64,000 nucleotides of DNA, taken from NCBI GenBank assembly GCA_038380435.1, contig JAWZYU010000007.1, positions 88,240,334-88,304,333 of the forward strand, read 5' to 3'. The stretch comes from Ryuthela nishihirai (lineage: Eukaryota > Arthropoda > Arachnida > Araneae > Heptathelidae). Shown here one piece after another: positions 11,141 to 22,815 of the stretch. Position 1 is the first letter of the stretch; each line of letters begins with the position of its first letter. Position numbers and translations under genes: made by a program. The notes below the pieces were generated by a model, which saw nothing but the letters and a program-made list of their open reading frames with translations, did no database searches and was not told the origin of the DNA.

Positions 11141-12272
11141 CTATGTAATGCGTGCTGTTTTCCATGTGTTACGAAAATGATTTGGTGAGGAATATTGAAG
11201 ACAGTGCATACTTGCATTTTTGAATACTATTATTGTTGATTTCATTAACAATATTATTCATTTTGCCATAAGCTTTTTCGAGTTTAAGGCTTTTAATAGG
11301 CCTTTCGAATTCAATAGGAGAAATAAACACGGATTGGTCATAGCATTTTTGGTTGAAGTGGCGAACCTATTGGAACACGATCTGTTATCTTCATCGAATG
11401 GCTCACAATGAACTGAAACTGCAACTCGAGAGAATTCGAATAGCTCAGAATTTTCATAGTTGGAGGATGTCATTCTTAAAACCTCATGAATAGATGGAAT
11501 GATCTATTTCTTTCTTTTAAGAGCACAGATCTTTCCGCATATGAAATGGTCGTTCCGACTGGGTGATTTCACCCCGATCTCCGCTTTCAGATATGAACTG
11601 TCATGATCTAGTTTTGACATGACTCTATTCTGTTATACTCAGTTTTACCTAATCATTGGATATCTAAACGACTGTTCATAATTTAAGGAAGTTGCCTTAA
11701 ATTAATGCAAATATCTCAAGAAATATTTTTTAGAATTTAATGAAAATTTCAGACGTATTTAATATCACACAAATTAATATTTACTAGTTAAACCCACGAA
11801 AAAGTTTGGCCGAAATGTATATCCATTGATAACTCTACCCATCGATAAGTTCATTCACGGATTTCCATGGTTAACGTATTACTCCATTCACAAAGTAGGT
11901 GACGATAACGCCCCCAGAAATTTCGGACGCTTTTCGAGGGATCACCTCCCGACTCATGTCAGCTAAGATCCCAATCACTTATCTCAACAGGTCTAGAATT
12001 ATGTGGGCCACCACCACACAAAAACAAAGCCGATTGTTCAAGTACCGGTGGAACCACAAGGAAACCGACAATTTCTGCCACTGATGTCATCACACGTGTC
12101 TGCCCGCCCATTCGTTCGTTCGGAATTAAAGTCTGTTATAGAAAATGGCATTTGAAATGAATATGGCGGAATACTTGTCAATTATAAAATTAAATTTCCA
12201 ATCAAAGAATGTATCGGAAAAATTTTCCAATTATGAAAAAATACAGATCACTGCAGATATTGAAGTTATTTA
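11141..12272. other. Unassigned AT-rich sequence
   Basis: No supported exon, repeat or element end. Several short open frames lack any recognisable motif. Confidence 0.45.
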
Positions 12273-12352
12273 TTAACCCATTTCTTCTCAAGTGTTGCGT
12301 ACACGCAACACTTCGTATTGCGTGTACGCAACACTGGGAAGAAATGGATTAA
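12273..12352. repeat. TTAA-flanked perfect-like hairpin
   Basis: Between TTAA at 12273-12276 and TTAA at 12349-12352 lie 72 bp that fold on themselves. CCCATTTCTTC and AGTGTTGCGTACACGCAA on the left pair with TTGCGTGTACGCAACACT and GAAGAAATGG on the right. This looks like two piggyBac-type terminal repeats with almost no interior. Confidence 0.7.
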
Positions 12353-13530
12353 GGAGTATGATTACCCCTAATAACAATACAGCTTGCAGAATGACCTCTC
12401 TTGCTTCTAATTTATCCAACAATGCAAAGGGCAGCAAATTCCACTTTTCTATAAGATAATTTCTCAGCTGGTGAAGGTCCTTTTGAAGAGATTGACGACT
12501 TGCATGCAACTCACCTTCCCAAAGCATTCCATGCATGTTCAATCGGATTCAGTTCTGGGGGCATTACCGGACAATTCATTTTCTGGATATCTTCACTCTA
12601 TCCTTCATTATCTGAGCTCTCTAGGAAGATGAGCGTTATCATCCATTAAAATTAATTGACCCAATGGACCCTCTAAAAAGTCTTACATAAGTCTTCGACA
12701 GGCCTGGGCAAACTGCAGCCCATGAGCTACTGCTGATAAATAAATTTTTGTAAAAGAGAAAAAGAATATATAAAGGACAAGAAGTCCAAATTTCAGTTTT
12801 GCATGTGGCCAGCCATTTCATTTCAGATTTTTGCTGTTTTCTGTGTCCTTTAGCTAAAAAGTTTTACAGGGCCTGAAAAGTATCTCATCTATGTATCTTA
12901 GGGCAGTCCCTCCTAGAAGACATGCTCTTTGACAAGCATAGCAGCCTTTAATAGCGATACATTCCGACCAACAAACCACTTTCACAAAAACAGTCCCTTT
13001 CTACGATATCTTGGGGGTGATGATGTGTCCCATGTTCTTTCTAGATGCATTGGCCCCGATAATCAATACTTACGCTATATTGTTATTTATCCAAAAAGCG
13101 TAATTTGAAGTGCTGCCTGCTCCATTACAGTCATGCCCTCTGATGAGCTGAGATTTCTGGTATGCACACTACAGATTTTCTAACATCTAACCCTCTTTCA
13201 TGAAGTCGTCAGGACACAGTTACTCTGGATATTGTACTTCCTATGGCAGTTCACAGCTCCGATTCAAGTTGGCATGATGCTGACATCGTTCTGTTGCTGC
13301 TTGCAGTTTATGGACTGGAAATGATCATCTTGAACTGTTGTTGTACTGGGCCTATCCTAGCTCATTCTTCTAGAGCATGTTCCAGTATATCTCCAGCAGT
13401 CATGAAAACATCTCCAAGAGTCTGGGAATTACACTTTCCGACACATTCATGAATCTAGCAACATCTCTATGTGACTTTCTGCTTCTATCCGTCCATGGCT
13501 CTCCCACTGACATCTAAATGGTGTTATCCA
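12353..13530 (-). mobile_element. Tc1-like relic, minus strand
   Basis: The reverse strand contains a decayed Tc1-family order. Near 12640 it reads LMDDNAHLPREL, corresponding to the DNARPH catalytic segment. Near 12440-12560 it reads GNAPRTESD then TCMECFGKVSCMQVVNLFK, the degraded SPDLNPIEHVWD region and helix. Stops are frequent. A short hAT-like insertion at about 12699-12875 splits it. Confidence 0.6.
12699..12875. mobile_element. Possible hAT-like MITE
   Basis: Starts CAGGCCTGGGCAAACTGCAG and ends ACAGGGCCTG, which are inverted over the outer bases. I did not see a clean 8-bp target duplication. Confidence 0.4.
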
Positions 13531-15675
13531 ATATGCGTTTACTATTATTTAGAGGTATGAAAACTCAAACATTTAGCAAGTTAACTCGCACTGCAAAAAT
13601 CATTGAAAACAACATAATTATTACTACTACTAAAAACACTTACACATGTTAGCAAAGTTTAGTATAATGGTTATTGCTTTTAACGTGTTGTTTTTTACTT
13701 TTTGGAACATATAAACTGGCATTGTTGCCATTCAATATTCCAATTTTTGTAACTCTCTAAACCATGAACAAATATTGTTGAAAATCGAGAAATAGATTTG
13801 ATTGAGATCTTTAAATTATCTTCTATCATATTTTTTTATAAAAAGCTTATTCAAGATATTACAGAGTTCTGCATCTGAGTTACTATTGACATGGAACTTG
13901 ACCTAAAATGTATATATACTTGGAACTAATGTTTAAATGTATATACATATGGAACTTGACCTAAAAGTGGTTGCTGAGTGTATATCTCTAATAAATACTT
14001 CTCTGATAAGCTACATATGTATCAAATTTTTGAGTTAAACAAAATTGCACTTTTTTCATATTTCTGTTAACACAAATCTATATCTGGTTAGTGATAATAG
14101 CAAATCTATGTTTACAATAAGCTTCTTATCAGATTTGTTTATGGTCATCTCCCCCAGTCAGATGTCAAAACTCCTAGCCAATGACCGTCAAGAAACGCTC
14201 CCTGGCAGGATGGAATCACCCTAGCTTCCTTCACACTCTATGGGAGGTACAAAATTTATTTTATATGTCTGTCTCTGATGGAATCATTTAGTTCCAAGGC
14301 ATTTTTAATACTATGGATCAGTGATGAATTATTTATGATTTTCTTGTTTTTAGGCTTGTTGTCTCTGATGGGATTATTTAATTCTGGGGTCTTTTTCATA
14401 CCGAAAATCTGATAAATTGGTTATGCTGTGTTGTTGCTGTTGCAATCTCTGATGAAATTACTTTGTTCTGTATATTTTTTAAAAGTTCAGGATTGCAGTT
14501 GATTATTTAACAGTATACTCAGATTAAATTATTGTTTCCAATGAGAATCTTTGTTTTAAAAAATTGTGGAATGGTAGTTCATTGTTTAACAATGTGCACG
14601 TTAAAATAGCTGTTCCAATGAGCTTCAAGTTACCTCTTATGGCACTGGCCAACATTCGTTGCATACCAATATGTGCAGTTAAGAAAATTTGTTTTAGGTA
14701 CCATTATTTTTTCTGGTTTTAAGGGTGGAAACTAAAAATATATTTGTCATTGCATTCTTTATTCAGTGTATTCTCGTTGCACGGTCTCCACTGCTAGTTA
14801 CGATTTTTTTGGTTATTATTGGTAAAACTTTTATGAAGTTAAATATTTTTTCTGATGTGATTTAAAAATGCATTTTTCATTAGTTTAAATCGCATATTTA
14901 ATGGGAGGGGTAGTTAGGTAAGTAATTTAGCAATTGTGTTTGTATAATTCTTGAGGCAAAATTTTTTTCAATGTCATCAGTTGCTATTAGGAGTGTGGAA
15001 GTGTTCTATTAAAACCCATCATATCATTATATTCAGTTGAAAAAACTATGGTGTCTGAGCAATGAAAATTAGAGTTCTACTGTTTGCTATTTTGATAGGA
15101 TACTGCCCATGCACAAATACACAAAGAATACATCACTATGTGAACTGAAATATTTAATAAATGTTTTTGTGGAAAAAATTTTACCAACATACAGGATTTT
15201 AGCAAAATTTTTCCCACAAAAACATTTATTGATTTATTGACATTTAAACGTCTACAGGTAATGCTGAGATTGTCAATTATCACTGAAATATTGATTTGAA
15301 TGGATCTAAAGTTTGCATTTCCATGTCAATACTGTTTGCTGCACTCACAATATTACATTTTCTCTGTGTCTACTTCCAAGCTCCCACATTGAAGAAATAT
15401 TATATTAGCTAAAATTTAAATGCATTAAAATTACATTACTTGTATTAGTGTTGGAGTAATATGCACCAATGGAAAAAGTAAATTTGAAATGGCTGTCTTT
15501 TTGTTCATTACTACTGAGTTTACATGAAATAATGCATTATTATTAATAATTTTATATATTAGTTTCAACTGCGAATGAATGAAGACTATTGAATCATGAA
15601 ACTCCTTCATTAGTCTATGATATTAAGTTTAAAACAAATCATTTAATGCCACAGATAATTATTATGTTACATATT
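13531..15675. other. AT-rich non-coding sequence, probably 3' flank of the host gene
   Basis: No element with clear ends. It holds a short local duplication near 13890-13970 (ATGGAACTTGACCTAAAA twice). The region lies downstream of the stop codon of the minus-strand host gene. Confidence 0.4.
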
Positions 15676-16053
15676 TTAAATCCTTTTCTGTATCTCTGGA
15701 GGAATATAATCTTCATCTATATGTTTTGGTTTATATTTTTCTTCCAGTTTCTCCACTTCTTTTAGTTCAAGCTCAATTTTGTCCTTATTTTCAAAGAAAA
15801 AGAGCAACTTCTCTTTTATTAGCAGTTCTTTTTTCTTTTGTTCTATTAATTGAATTTTTTCTTCTTTTTTTAGATCTTCTACTTGTTTAGAAAAAGCAGC
15901 ATTCCTTTTCTCCTCAAATTCATTGAGTAAATCTCGATGTGCTTTAATATCGGCTTCTTCATATTGCCTAATTGTTTCAAGCTTCTGTAACATACATTCA
16001 TGAAGTTCATCTGATGATAAATTCCCATCTGAGTAAAGTAATTGTAATTTGGG
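15676..16053 (-). CDS. Host gene, terminal exon (coiled-coil C-terminus)
   Basis: Read on the minus strand, the exon follows an acceptor (TTTTTTAG before base 16053) and stays open for 125 codons to TAA at 15676-15678. It starts PKLQLLYSDGNLSSDELHE, then runs into a long charged helix rich in Lys and Glu (about residues 25-105), typical of coiled coil, and ends DEDYIPPEIQKRI. Codon phase at its start is 0, which matches the upstream exon at 31537-31617. I do not recognise the family. The function is unknown; the low-complexity charged helix gives little basis for assignment. The exon boundaries and stop are well supported; gene membership rests on matching phase and strand. Confidence 0.72.
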   Translation of the reverse strand, partial: PKLQLLYSDGNLSSDELHECMLQKLETIRQYEEADIKAHRDLLNEFEEKRNAAFSKQVEDLKKEEKIQLIEQKKKELLIKEKLLFFFENKDKIELELKEVEKLEEKYKPKHIDEDYIPPEIQKRI

Positions 16054-17080
16054 CTAAAAAAGAAGCAAAGAATTATCATTTGGAATATTCAATGCTTATC
16101 AGTTCTAATACAGAGAAAATAAAATTCATATTTATACAACTGCAAAAATTATTTGTTACTGAAAAATATTCAATTGCATTTTGTTATTCTTCTCAAGTCA
16201 TCAATTGTTAGTTGTCCCAGAATACAGAACTTCCATTTTAATAAATTGGGTTGGGCTATTTGGGGTTTAATACTGACTAGCAACTATAGCTAAAACATAC
16301 TATACAATAATCAAAAGGAACTAGAAAGACAATTTATTGCCTCTGGTAAATATAGAATGCTTCTTTTCAAAGAGAAGAAATTCCCTTTATCAACTTCTAA
16401 GAGTAGAAATTTGAACTAATAATTGATTCAAAAAATGCAAAGAGTAATATTTTACTAGTACCTAATCAACAACAAAAAAAAAAACTTTATCACTCAAAAC
16501 AAAAAATTTGCTTTTTCCAACCTCTCTAGGGGTAAAAGGGAAAACTTGACCACCATACCCTACCATGAAAAATTCAAATTTCTAACATGAATAGACTACT
16601 TATAATATCTGTTTAAAATTTTGCATTTTCTAACCTTAGAGCATTCTAACAGTGATAATTCAAATTACTCAGACTCAAAAAATATGAATCGTATCTTATT
16701 AGTACTTATTCAACCCAAAAATAATTTCTAATTTTCCTATTGAAATAAAAAGGCAGGAAGGTAAGTGACAAAGTGAAAACAGCATTTTTAAAACAAGCTA
16801 AAAGCAGCAGTTGGTATAACAACTGCTGCTTTTATTGCAGCTGTTGATTATACCAACTGCTTGCAGCGGTGTGATTTGAGCATCCTTTTGACAAAATTAA
16901 ATTTTTCATTAGTTGCTAATGCTGTCTATCTATACTGGTGTCCTTGAACTCACCCACAAAAGGTAATCCTAAAGCAAGTTAATGCAAGAAATTCATTATA
17001 AAAATTTCCACATCAATGGATTCTATAATAGATTTTATAACATTATCTTTTTATTTTACCAAGAGAAATTTATCTTTACA
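16054..17080. other. Intron sequence with a cruciform-prone palindrome
   Basis: AT-rich, with no exon or element recognised except the inverted-repeat cluster at 16801-16866. Confidence 0.5.
16801..16866. repeat. Overlapping inverted repeats
   Basis: AAAGCAGCAGTT (16801-16812) pairs with AACTGCTGCTTT (16821-16832) around an 8-nt loop. GCAGTTGGTATAA (16807-16819) also pairs with TTATACCAACTGC (16848-16860). The two hairpins compete for the same bases. Confidence 0.8.
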
Positions 17081-17425
17081 GTCAAACCCTTTTATAATGA
17101 AATTATAGCTGTAATGAAACAAAGCCCCATTCCCTTTGAGTTTTGAAAAATGTTATATGTTATATGTACTTCTTATCATGAATACTTTTTCAGTTTTTTA
17201 TTAATATAATGAACCTTTTCTGCTCTTAAGGTTCCTTACTCAGAGCATTGGAGTAGTCAAAATTGCCCAATTTCCCTGCTTCCTATCCCCACCCCTGAAA
17301 GTTAAACTCTTTTTCAGTACCCCATTTTATAAGGCTGTCTGGGTTCTGAGAGCTGATTTGTTGGTAAAATAAAAGAACATGTTCTGTAATTATCTGTGTA
17401 GAGAGGATCATTTTTGACCCAGAAG

Positions 17426-18032
17426 CAGTGCTGTGGAGTCAGAGCTTTTGAGTCAGAGACAAAAACAATTTCGGTACATTTTTACCAACTCCAACCTCAA
17501 TATAAATTTTAATAAAACATACTTTTTTTGTGTGACAACAATAACAGCTATGGTGGTTAAACCACTTAAATAATAAACATACTTATATTAAACCATTTGA
17601 ATAATAAATATACTTAAATTAAACCACTTAAATAATAAACACAACACTTATTTCAGACATTAATGCCATTAAGTTTTTCTTTTCAGAAAAATTTTTGTTT
17701 TTAATGCTTATTTAATTTTATGTTCTTTCTAAATTTCAAAAGTTTTAAACTTTTAAGTCTAAAACCCCTTTCACAATGGCAAAGAGAGTTCCAACGAAGT
17801 CTGCAGTTTTTGAATATTTTACAATAACCACAGATGGGAACATTTTGTATGTTAGTGTATGATAGAAGATGATGATGGTGAAAAATTATGTCAAGCACAA
17901 ATCAGTTGTTTTAGTGGCTCTGGTAAAAATGCACCAACCAGAGCATCAAATTTAAAAAGAGAATTCGGAGTTGGATAGAAAAAAATTGAGGAGTTAGAGT
18001 CGGAGTTTTTATGTGCCGACTCTACAGCCCTG
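17426..18032. mobile_element. hAT-like non-autonomous element
   Basis: Starts CAGTGCTGTGGAGTCAGAGC and ends CCGACTCTACAGCCCTG, inverted termini of the common CAGTGCTGTGGAGTC type. The perfect 8-bp duplication CCCAGAAG flanks it (17418-17425 and 18033-18040). The 607-bp interior is AT-rich and has no transposase. Confidence 0.9.
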
Positions 18033-18267
18033 CCCAGAAGAGGTTAAGACTTTGAACTGAGCAACTGAAACTGCATAACACCCCAGGTGTTGGATTCACA
18101 TTTAAGTTCAAGAAAAGGAATAAAATAAGGCCTAATCAAGGTAAACTAAATAATGAAATTTGTCAGTATGCTGACTGTTGCACACTTAGTGTGCATTCCT
18201 CAAAAAAGTCTCAAGAATTAGTGAACAGCTAGGGGGTAAGGGGATAAACTTACTTAAGCACTTAATT

Positions 18268-18504
18268 CTAGAGATACTCATAAATGATCTTCTCTACCCA
18301 GATAGTGACAGAACAATGTATCACATGATGTTTCTTATTCACTTTCTCCTTCATGATGTGATTCCTTCCCTCAAGATAACTGGAAGAGATTCTGGAACTC
18401 ATGTTAAGAAAAGCATTCTGTGTGTCATTCTTCACCAAGTGAATGGTCCGATGATAAGTTGTTGTTAGTTTTGCATTAAGAAGTTCCAAAAACAAAAAAT
18501 TCTT
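18268..18504 (-). other. Exon-like open segment, uncertain
   Basis: On the minus strand a pyrimidine-rich tract ending CTTTCTGTTTCAG precedes base 18504, and an open frame of 78 codons follows to a stop at 18268-18270. The frame begins in phase 0, which would fit between the host exons at 31.5 and 16 kb. No convincing donor site was found, and the segment lies between parts of the Tigger relic, so it may be chance. Confidence 0.28.
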
Positions 18505-19941
18505 AATCTGAAACAGAAAGGCAAAATCATAAAAAATGTGAGGAAGGCTAAAAAGAACTTTATGCTTTCAGGAGTATGGAATTCAACAGACTTCTACAGT
18601 TCTAATAGTTAATCTACAGTTAAAAAACATGAAGAATTGTTGGCAAAGTTTGCAAAATAAAGAAATGCTGCTTCAAGAAAAAAAAGATTAGATCAGCTTC
18701 ACACTTCATACTATACATATTCAAATGCTAAAGAAGCTCTTTTCCAGCAGTTCTTAAGAGCCAGGGCAAAAATTTTACATCTCAGCAGTCCAATGCTTTA
18801 AGCCAAAGCTCAGAATTTAGGAAAAGCTTCAGACTACATAAACTTTGATCCAGGTACTGGATGCTTATAGAGATTTAAAAATTGCTGTAAAACCATTTCT
18901 GGGAAAGCAGACACATTAGCAGGAAATAAATGGACTTTCAATATCGAGTGAATTATGAATGATTGCATTCAGTGTCAATGAAACAGGATTGTTTATTAGA
19001 TGCTACCATCAAAAACCTTGGTTTTAAGGGATCAAAGATGTAATGGAGTAAGCAAGCAAAAAGAAAATTACAGTTCTTTTTCATATGAATATGAACTGTA
19101 ATGACATGTGAAGACAACTTGTCATTGGTAAATCTGCCACACTATGCTGCTTTAAGAGAAAAGATACGGAAATGCTTACAACCATGTATCAAAATAATAA
19201 AAAAGTGTGGATGTTGAAGAATATTTTTCGGAAATGGCATGCAGCATTTGATCACAAAATGGCAGCAAAACATCATAATGTGGTCTTACATCTTGATAGC
19301 TGTCCATATTACCCAGCCAGCATTAACTGCCATGAAATAGGAATCTCCCTCCCCCATCCAATAGTACATCGACTTCAGTCTTAAATTATAAGATATAACT
19401 GCAAGCTCCAAATATCATTACAAAATTCAACATTTGCTCTTATGGTATTGTAGAAGAAATTTCAGAGGATGCAGAATTGCAACATCTGTGTACTGCAGTC
19501 ACAGAGCAACATTGTGGGATTTTTTGTAGTCATAACAACCTTCTGGTAAAGTCCTTTATTTACTAATGCTGAAATTGTTTTATATGTTTTGGAGCAGTCG
19601 AATGTAAACTCTTCTAAAGATGACAGTTGAGAATGTAGCATCAGAACAAAAAAGAACAACTCAGTTGCCAGAACAATTTTGTGTTTGGATGAAACAAAGG
19701 ATACATAATTATCTCATGGAATATTTTCACCAAAGTGTTGTACCTCAACAAATAAATCTAACTGAACATTAAATTTTATTCTATGAAGAAAAGAAAAAGC
19801 AGTGTTCATTATCTCTTATGCTGACATGACCTTGAAAATGCAGTTCACAAAGTTTGCACATATTGTCATGAACTTTATCATTAGTAGTACCATAAAAAAA
19901 TTAGTTTCAAGTAACTTTTTTATTTAGATATATATATACAG

Positions 19942-20678
19942 TGTGATGCCCCATCGTTCACTTTTGCTTTACCTTAACCAGTTTTGTTTAATTTACGTTA
20001 TATTTATCATTTTGGGGATTTTTATTTCCTTTTTGGCATCGCAGCACTCGTTTCCAAGTTTCTAGGAGTTGCGCATGCGCCGCGACTCCGATCTTCCGAC
20101 TGTACCGTTAAAGCGCGTGCCAAGGACACGCCCCTTCTTGCGTCATAGCTTTTGCGTCGTTCGTCATAGTATGCTAATGTCTTTCCCGGCATGCGCCGGC
20201 CTCATGTCAAAACACCGGTGACCTACGAGTCACTTAAGTAGTAGCAAAAGCAGAAGCAGTAGCATAAGCAGTAGAGTAGTAGAAGGAGTAGCCCAAGTTG
20301 TAGCACAGTGGAGTGCACGAGCACAAGGTGCGTAGCACCATGCACAGTGCGTGTAGCACAGGAGTAGGAGTTGTGTTTTCTTCATTGATGTCTTGGTGAG
20401 TTGAATTATTTTGGAAATAAATCTGTTTTGTTATAAACCTTTTGAGTCCGTACAGTTTTTTCTCTTGAGCAACGCGAATTAAGGATTTTTTTATATTTAA
20501 TATTATTTGACAATCATTTTGATTCTTACTCATTAACGCTCGCTGGTATTTGAACCCTAAATCAACTTATTATCAACTTATTCTACTTTTGGCAATTTGT
20601 TAATTATTGCCTAGCGCCCGTCTAAGCTATCCGGAGCAATAAAACTTCAAGTATTTTGCATTTGTTTGGAGCGTTACA
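19942..20678 (+). repeat. 5' LTR
   Basis: Direct repeat of 24502-25219, 737 bp. Contains a tandem of GTAGCA-like units near 20235-20360 and AATAAA at 20638-20643 near its end. It carries an 18-bp stretch near 20240 that is absent from the 3' LTR. Confidence 0.95.
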
Positions 20679-20695
20679 GAGTACAATAAAAGAAG

Positions 20696-20713
20696 TGGCA
20701 CAGCGAACAGGGA
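20696..20713 (+). promoter_or_regulatory. Candidate primer-binding site
   Basis: TGGCACAGCGAACAGGGA starts 17 bp after the 5' LTR. The leading TGG is the complement of a tRNA CCA end. The tRNA that would pair was not identified. Confidence 0.45.
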
Positions 20714-21142
20714 CTCGCCAGTATTTAAAGGTAGTATATATATTTGTGGATAAATTTTGTATGATTGTCAAAGATAGTAATTTTTTGAGCTCAGTAGTTG
20801 TATGTACTAGTTGTAGATTTAACGGCAGCTTAAGCCGAAAATTTTTGTTGGGCAAGTAGCTAACATTTTTTTTTGTGTATTATTCAAAGATACTGAAGTT
20901 TCAGCGTAGATATTGCTGAATATTTAAGATATTTGTTGTATGTAATAATTAGAAGTGTCCGGGCACACACGTACGTAGGCACGATAAGAAAAATCTTTTT
21001 TTATTTTGATAAGCAAATTTATATTTTTGTAAGCTTAGTTATAGCTTTAGTATTGTTGTATAGCAGTACCTTTGAGCGCTGCTCAAGATTAAAAAAGGTT
21101 TTCAAAATTTCCAAAATTCAAAATTTCGGCAGACCGCTAAAC

Positions 21143-22261
21143 ATGTCTGCTAACAATATGGCCGATTCCGCCATAATAACTCCCGACATAGAAAGAGTAA
21201 AGGGTAGATTGCAAGATGTAATGATGGAAGCAGAAGTGCTAATGAATCTGCTTGATGATAATCGGGAGAAAAAGGGAACGACAACAACCCCTAAATTTGC
21301 TGACAATGCTACGTCAGTTCACCAACGAAGAAACTTTGAACGTAAGGTTCCATTTTCTGATCCGCCAGAAGCAAGCGATAGAACAGAGTATTTTCAACCG
21401 CCACAACGACGATTTGCAAACCCATCCATTAACTATAGTCCTTATGTTAATTGGCCTTTACCTGAGATGAGGTTCGACGGTTCGAAACGTCCGTCATCAT
21501 GGACATTTGTCAAGTCCATGGAGGAGCACTTCCGTTTACATGAAGTGCCAAGCAACAAAAAAGTTGTTTTAGCAGTATCTTGCCTAATTGGATGTGCTAA
21601 GCAATGGTGGAATAACGTAGGATGTCGTCACGACATAGAACTTTGGGAAGAATTTAAAAACGAAATCATGGACATATATCCGGCTTATAATGATTTTACA
21701 GAACTAGCTACAGAGTTGTTTTCACGAAGACAAAGGGAAAGAGATGACATAGAAAAATTTATATGGGGTACAGTAGAGTTATACCAGCTGTACGATGCTG
21801 ATGCCGCTGAAATTGATATTGTAAATTGCATTTTGTCTCAATTGCTTTTGCCCATTAGAGAATTCCTAGAAGTACGAAATGTGAATTCAATTTCAGAGTT
21901 AGTCAAATTGGCTCGGCAATACACTGCAAGAAGACAATCTGCAGAAAATATACTTAAACAACAATGGATGCCATTCCCGCCAAAGCAGCGATATCAGGTT
22001 GAGTCGCGTAGAATGACTCCCGCACGACCGGAAGTTACACGGTCCCGACAATTTGTGCCGAACACGCCTAGAACTATAGAATATGAACAAAGTAGAGACT
22101 TTGTGCCACGTCAAGCTTCGAACCATAACACTAGACCTAAAACTTTGGTTAAACGAAAGAGAGAAACTATCACTTGTAATTTTTGTGGCCGACTAGAACA
22201 TACAGAAAAATACTGTTATCAAAGGAATGAAAATTCAGGAAACTTTCATCGGGATCTTTGA
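21143..22261 (+). CDS. gag: Gag-like polyprotein of the LTR retrotransposon
   Basis: The frame is open from 20933, but the start at 21143 (MSANNMADSAIITPDIERV) is preferred. The segment upstream is hydrophobic leader-like sequence and the next residues look like a normal Gag N-terminus. The product is about 372 residues. A capsid-like region at about residues 100-240 includes MRFDGSKRPSSWTFVKSMEE, then a Trp-Trp pair (AKQWWNNVG), features of Retrotrans_gag proteins. A basic linker follows, then one CCHC zinc knuckle near the C-terminus, CNFCGRLEHTEKYC, with spacing C-x2-C-x4-H-x4-C. The expected role is coating element RNA and building particles. It has no stop or frameshift, which is unusual among the decayed elements around it. 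It ends at a TGA that overlaps the next open frame. Confidence 0.9.
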   Translation: MSANNMADSAIITPDIERVKGRLQDVMMEAEVLMNLLDDNREKKGTTTTPKFADNATSVHQRRNFERKVPFSDPPEASDRTEYFQPPQRRFANPSINYSPYVNWPLPEMRFDGSKRPSSWTFVKSMEEHFRLHEVPSNKKVVLAVSCLIGCAKQWWNNVGCRHDIELWEEFKNEIMDIYPAYNDFTELATELFSRRQRERDDIEKFIWGTVELYQLYDADAAEIDIVNCILSQLLLPIREFLEVRNVNSISELVKLARQYTARRQSAENILKQQWMPFPPKQRYQVESRRMTPARPEVTRSRQFVPNTPRTIEYEQSRDFVPRQASNHNTRPKTLVKRKRETITCNFCGRLEHTEKYCYQRNENSGNFHRDL

Positions 22262-22815
22262 AGCGAGAGGTCAAAGTTCCTCAAGAAAAGCCCTCTCAGG
22301 AGTTATGCCTTGCCACTATGGCTTTACCTTTTGTTACTGATTGCCACGAAGTAACTAAAGTAACAGATCAAAACGATACAGAAGTCGATCTTCAGTTTGC
22401 TAAGGAACAAGTTTTCGACGATAATAATGAATGTCAATTGACAGTGCAGCCGCGGTTCCGTGGACTTTTTGACTTACCTTGTGGTCCAGAACAGATTATT
22501 TCAGAAGCACCTATAAAATGTCCCGTTAGTGCAAATAATGAAAGTTTAAATAACGAAGTTTGTGAAGTAGAACAACCATATGAGAAAGCCGTTTTTGAAA
22601 AGGTTTCTAAAGTAGAAGTTTTTAATGAAAATAATTTTGAGTCGGATTTAAGTGAAGAAAAAACCAACCAAGAAGTTGTGCCGACCACAAGCATTTCTGA
22701 CAAGTCTGGAGGTCCTCAACTATTAAAGCGTCATTTGGAGGCGGACACCCATAAGCCTAGAAAGTACGAGAAAATGTTATTCAAAAATCCGCACGGAGCA
22801 ACGAAAAGCCGATGA
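22231..22815 (+). CDS. Acidic second open frame of the LTR element
   Basis: Open in the -1 frame relative to gag from 22231, so it overlaps gag by about 30 nt; the first non-ATG codon after gag's stop region is at 22258. The ~185-residue product is acidic and rich in Glu, Asn and Val. A basic tail (KRHLEADTHKPRKYEKMLFK) lies near the end. No protease, RT, RNase H or integrase motif was found. It could be expressed by -1 frameshifting as a Gag extension, but I see no canonical slippery heptamer in the overlap. It may instead be the remnant left after deletion of pol. No function is assigned. Confidence 0.6.
   Translation, partial: KFRKLSSGSLKREVKVPQEKPSQELCLATMALPFVTDCHEVTKVTDQNDTEVDLQFAKEQVFDDNNECQLTVQPRFRGLFDLPCGPEQIISEAPIKCPVSANNESLNNEVCEVEQPYEKAVFEKVSKVEVFNENNFESDLSEEKTNQEVVPTTSISDKSGGPQLLKRHLEADTHKPRKYEKMLFKNPHGATKSR

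Larger units (their letters stand above)
17081..19740 (+). mobile_element. pogo/Tigger-type DNA transposon relic
   Basis: The left end begins CAGTCAAACCCTTTTATAAT, close to known Tigger terminal repeats, preceded by TA. Translated fragments follow pogo/Tigger transposase order. The DNA-binding part near 18740-18860 reads EALFQQFLRARAKILHLS and PMLxAKAQNLGKASDYINFD, and the DDE part near 19160-19320 reads FRKWHAAFDHKMAAKHH then VVLHLDSCPY. Stops and frameshifts break it throughout. A hAT-like MITE is nested at 17426-18032. The right terminal repeat was not found, so the 3' limit is approximate. The left repeat and the protein fragments are assigned to one element by position only. Confidence 0.7.

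Noticed and set aside
20234..20533. Minus-strand open frames in both LTRs (also 24794-25075)
   Set aside because: They occur twice because the LTR is duplicated, and they run against the direction of the element.
22231..22815. Retroviral protease or envelope in the second frame of the LTR element
   Set aside because: No DTG/DSG active-site motif, signal peptide or membrane segment was seen.
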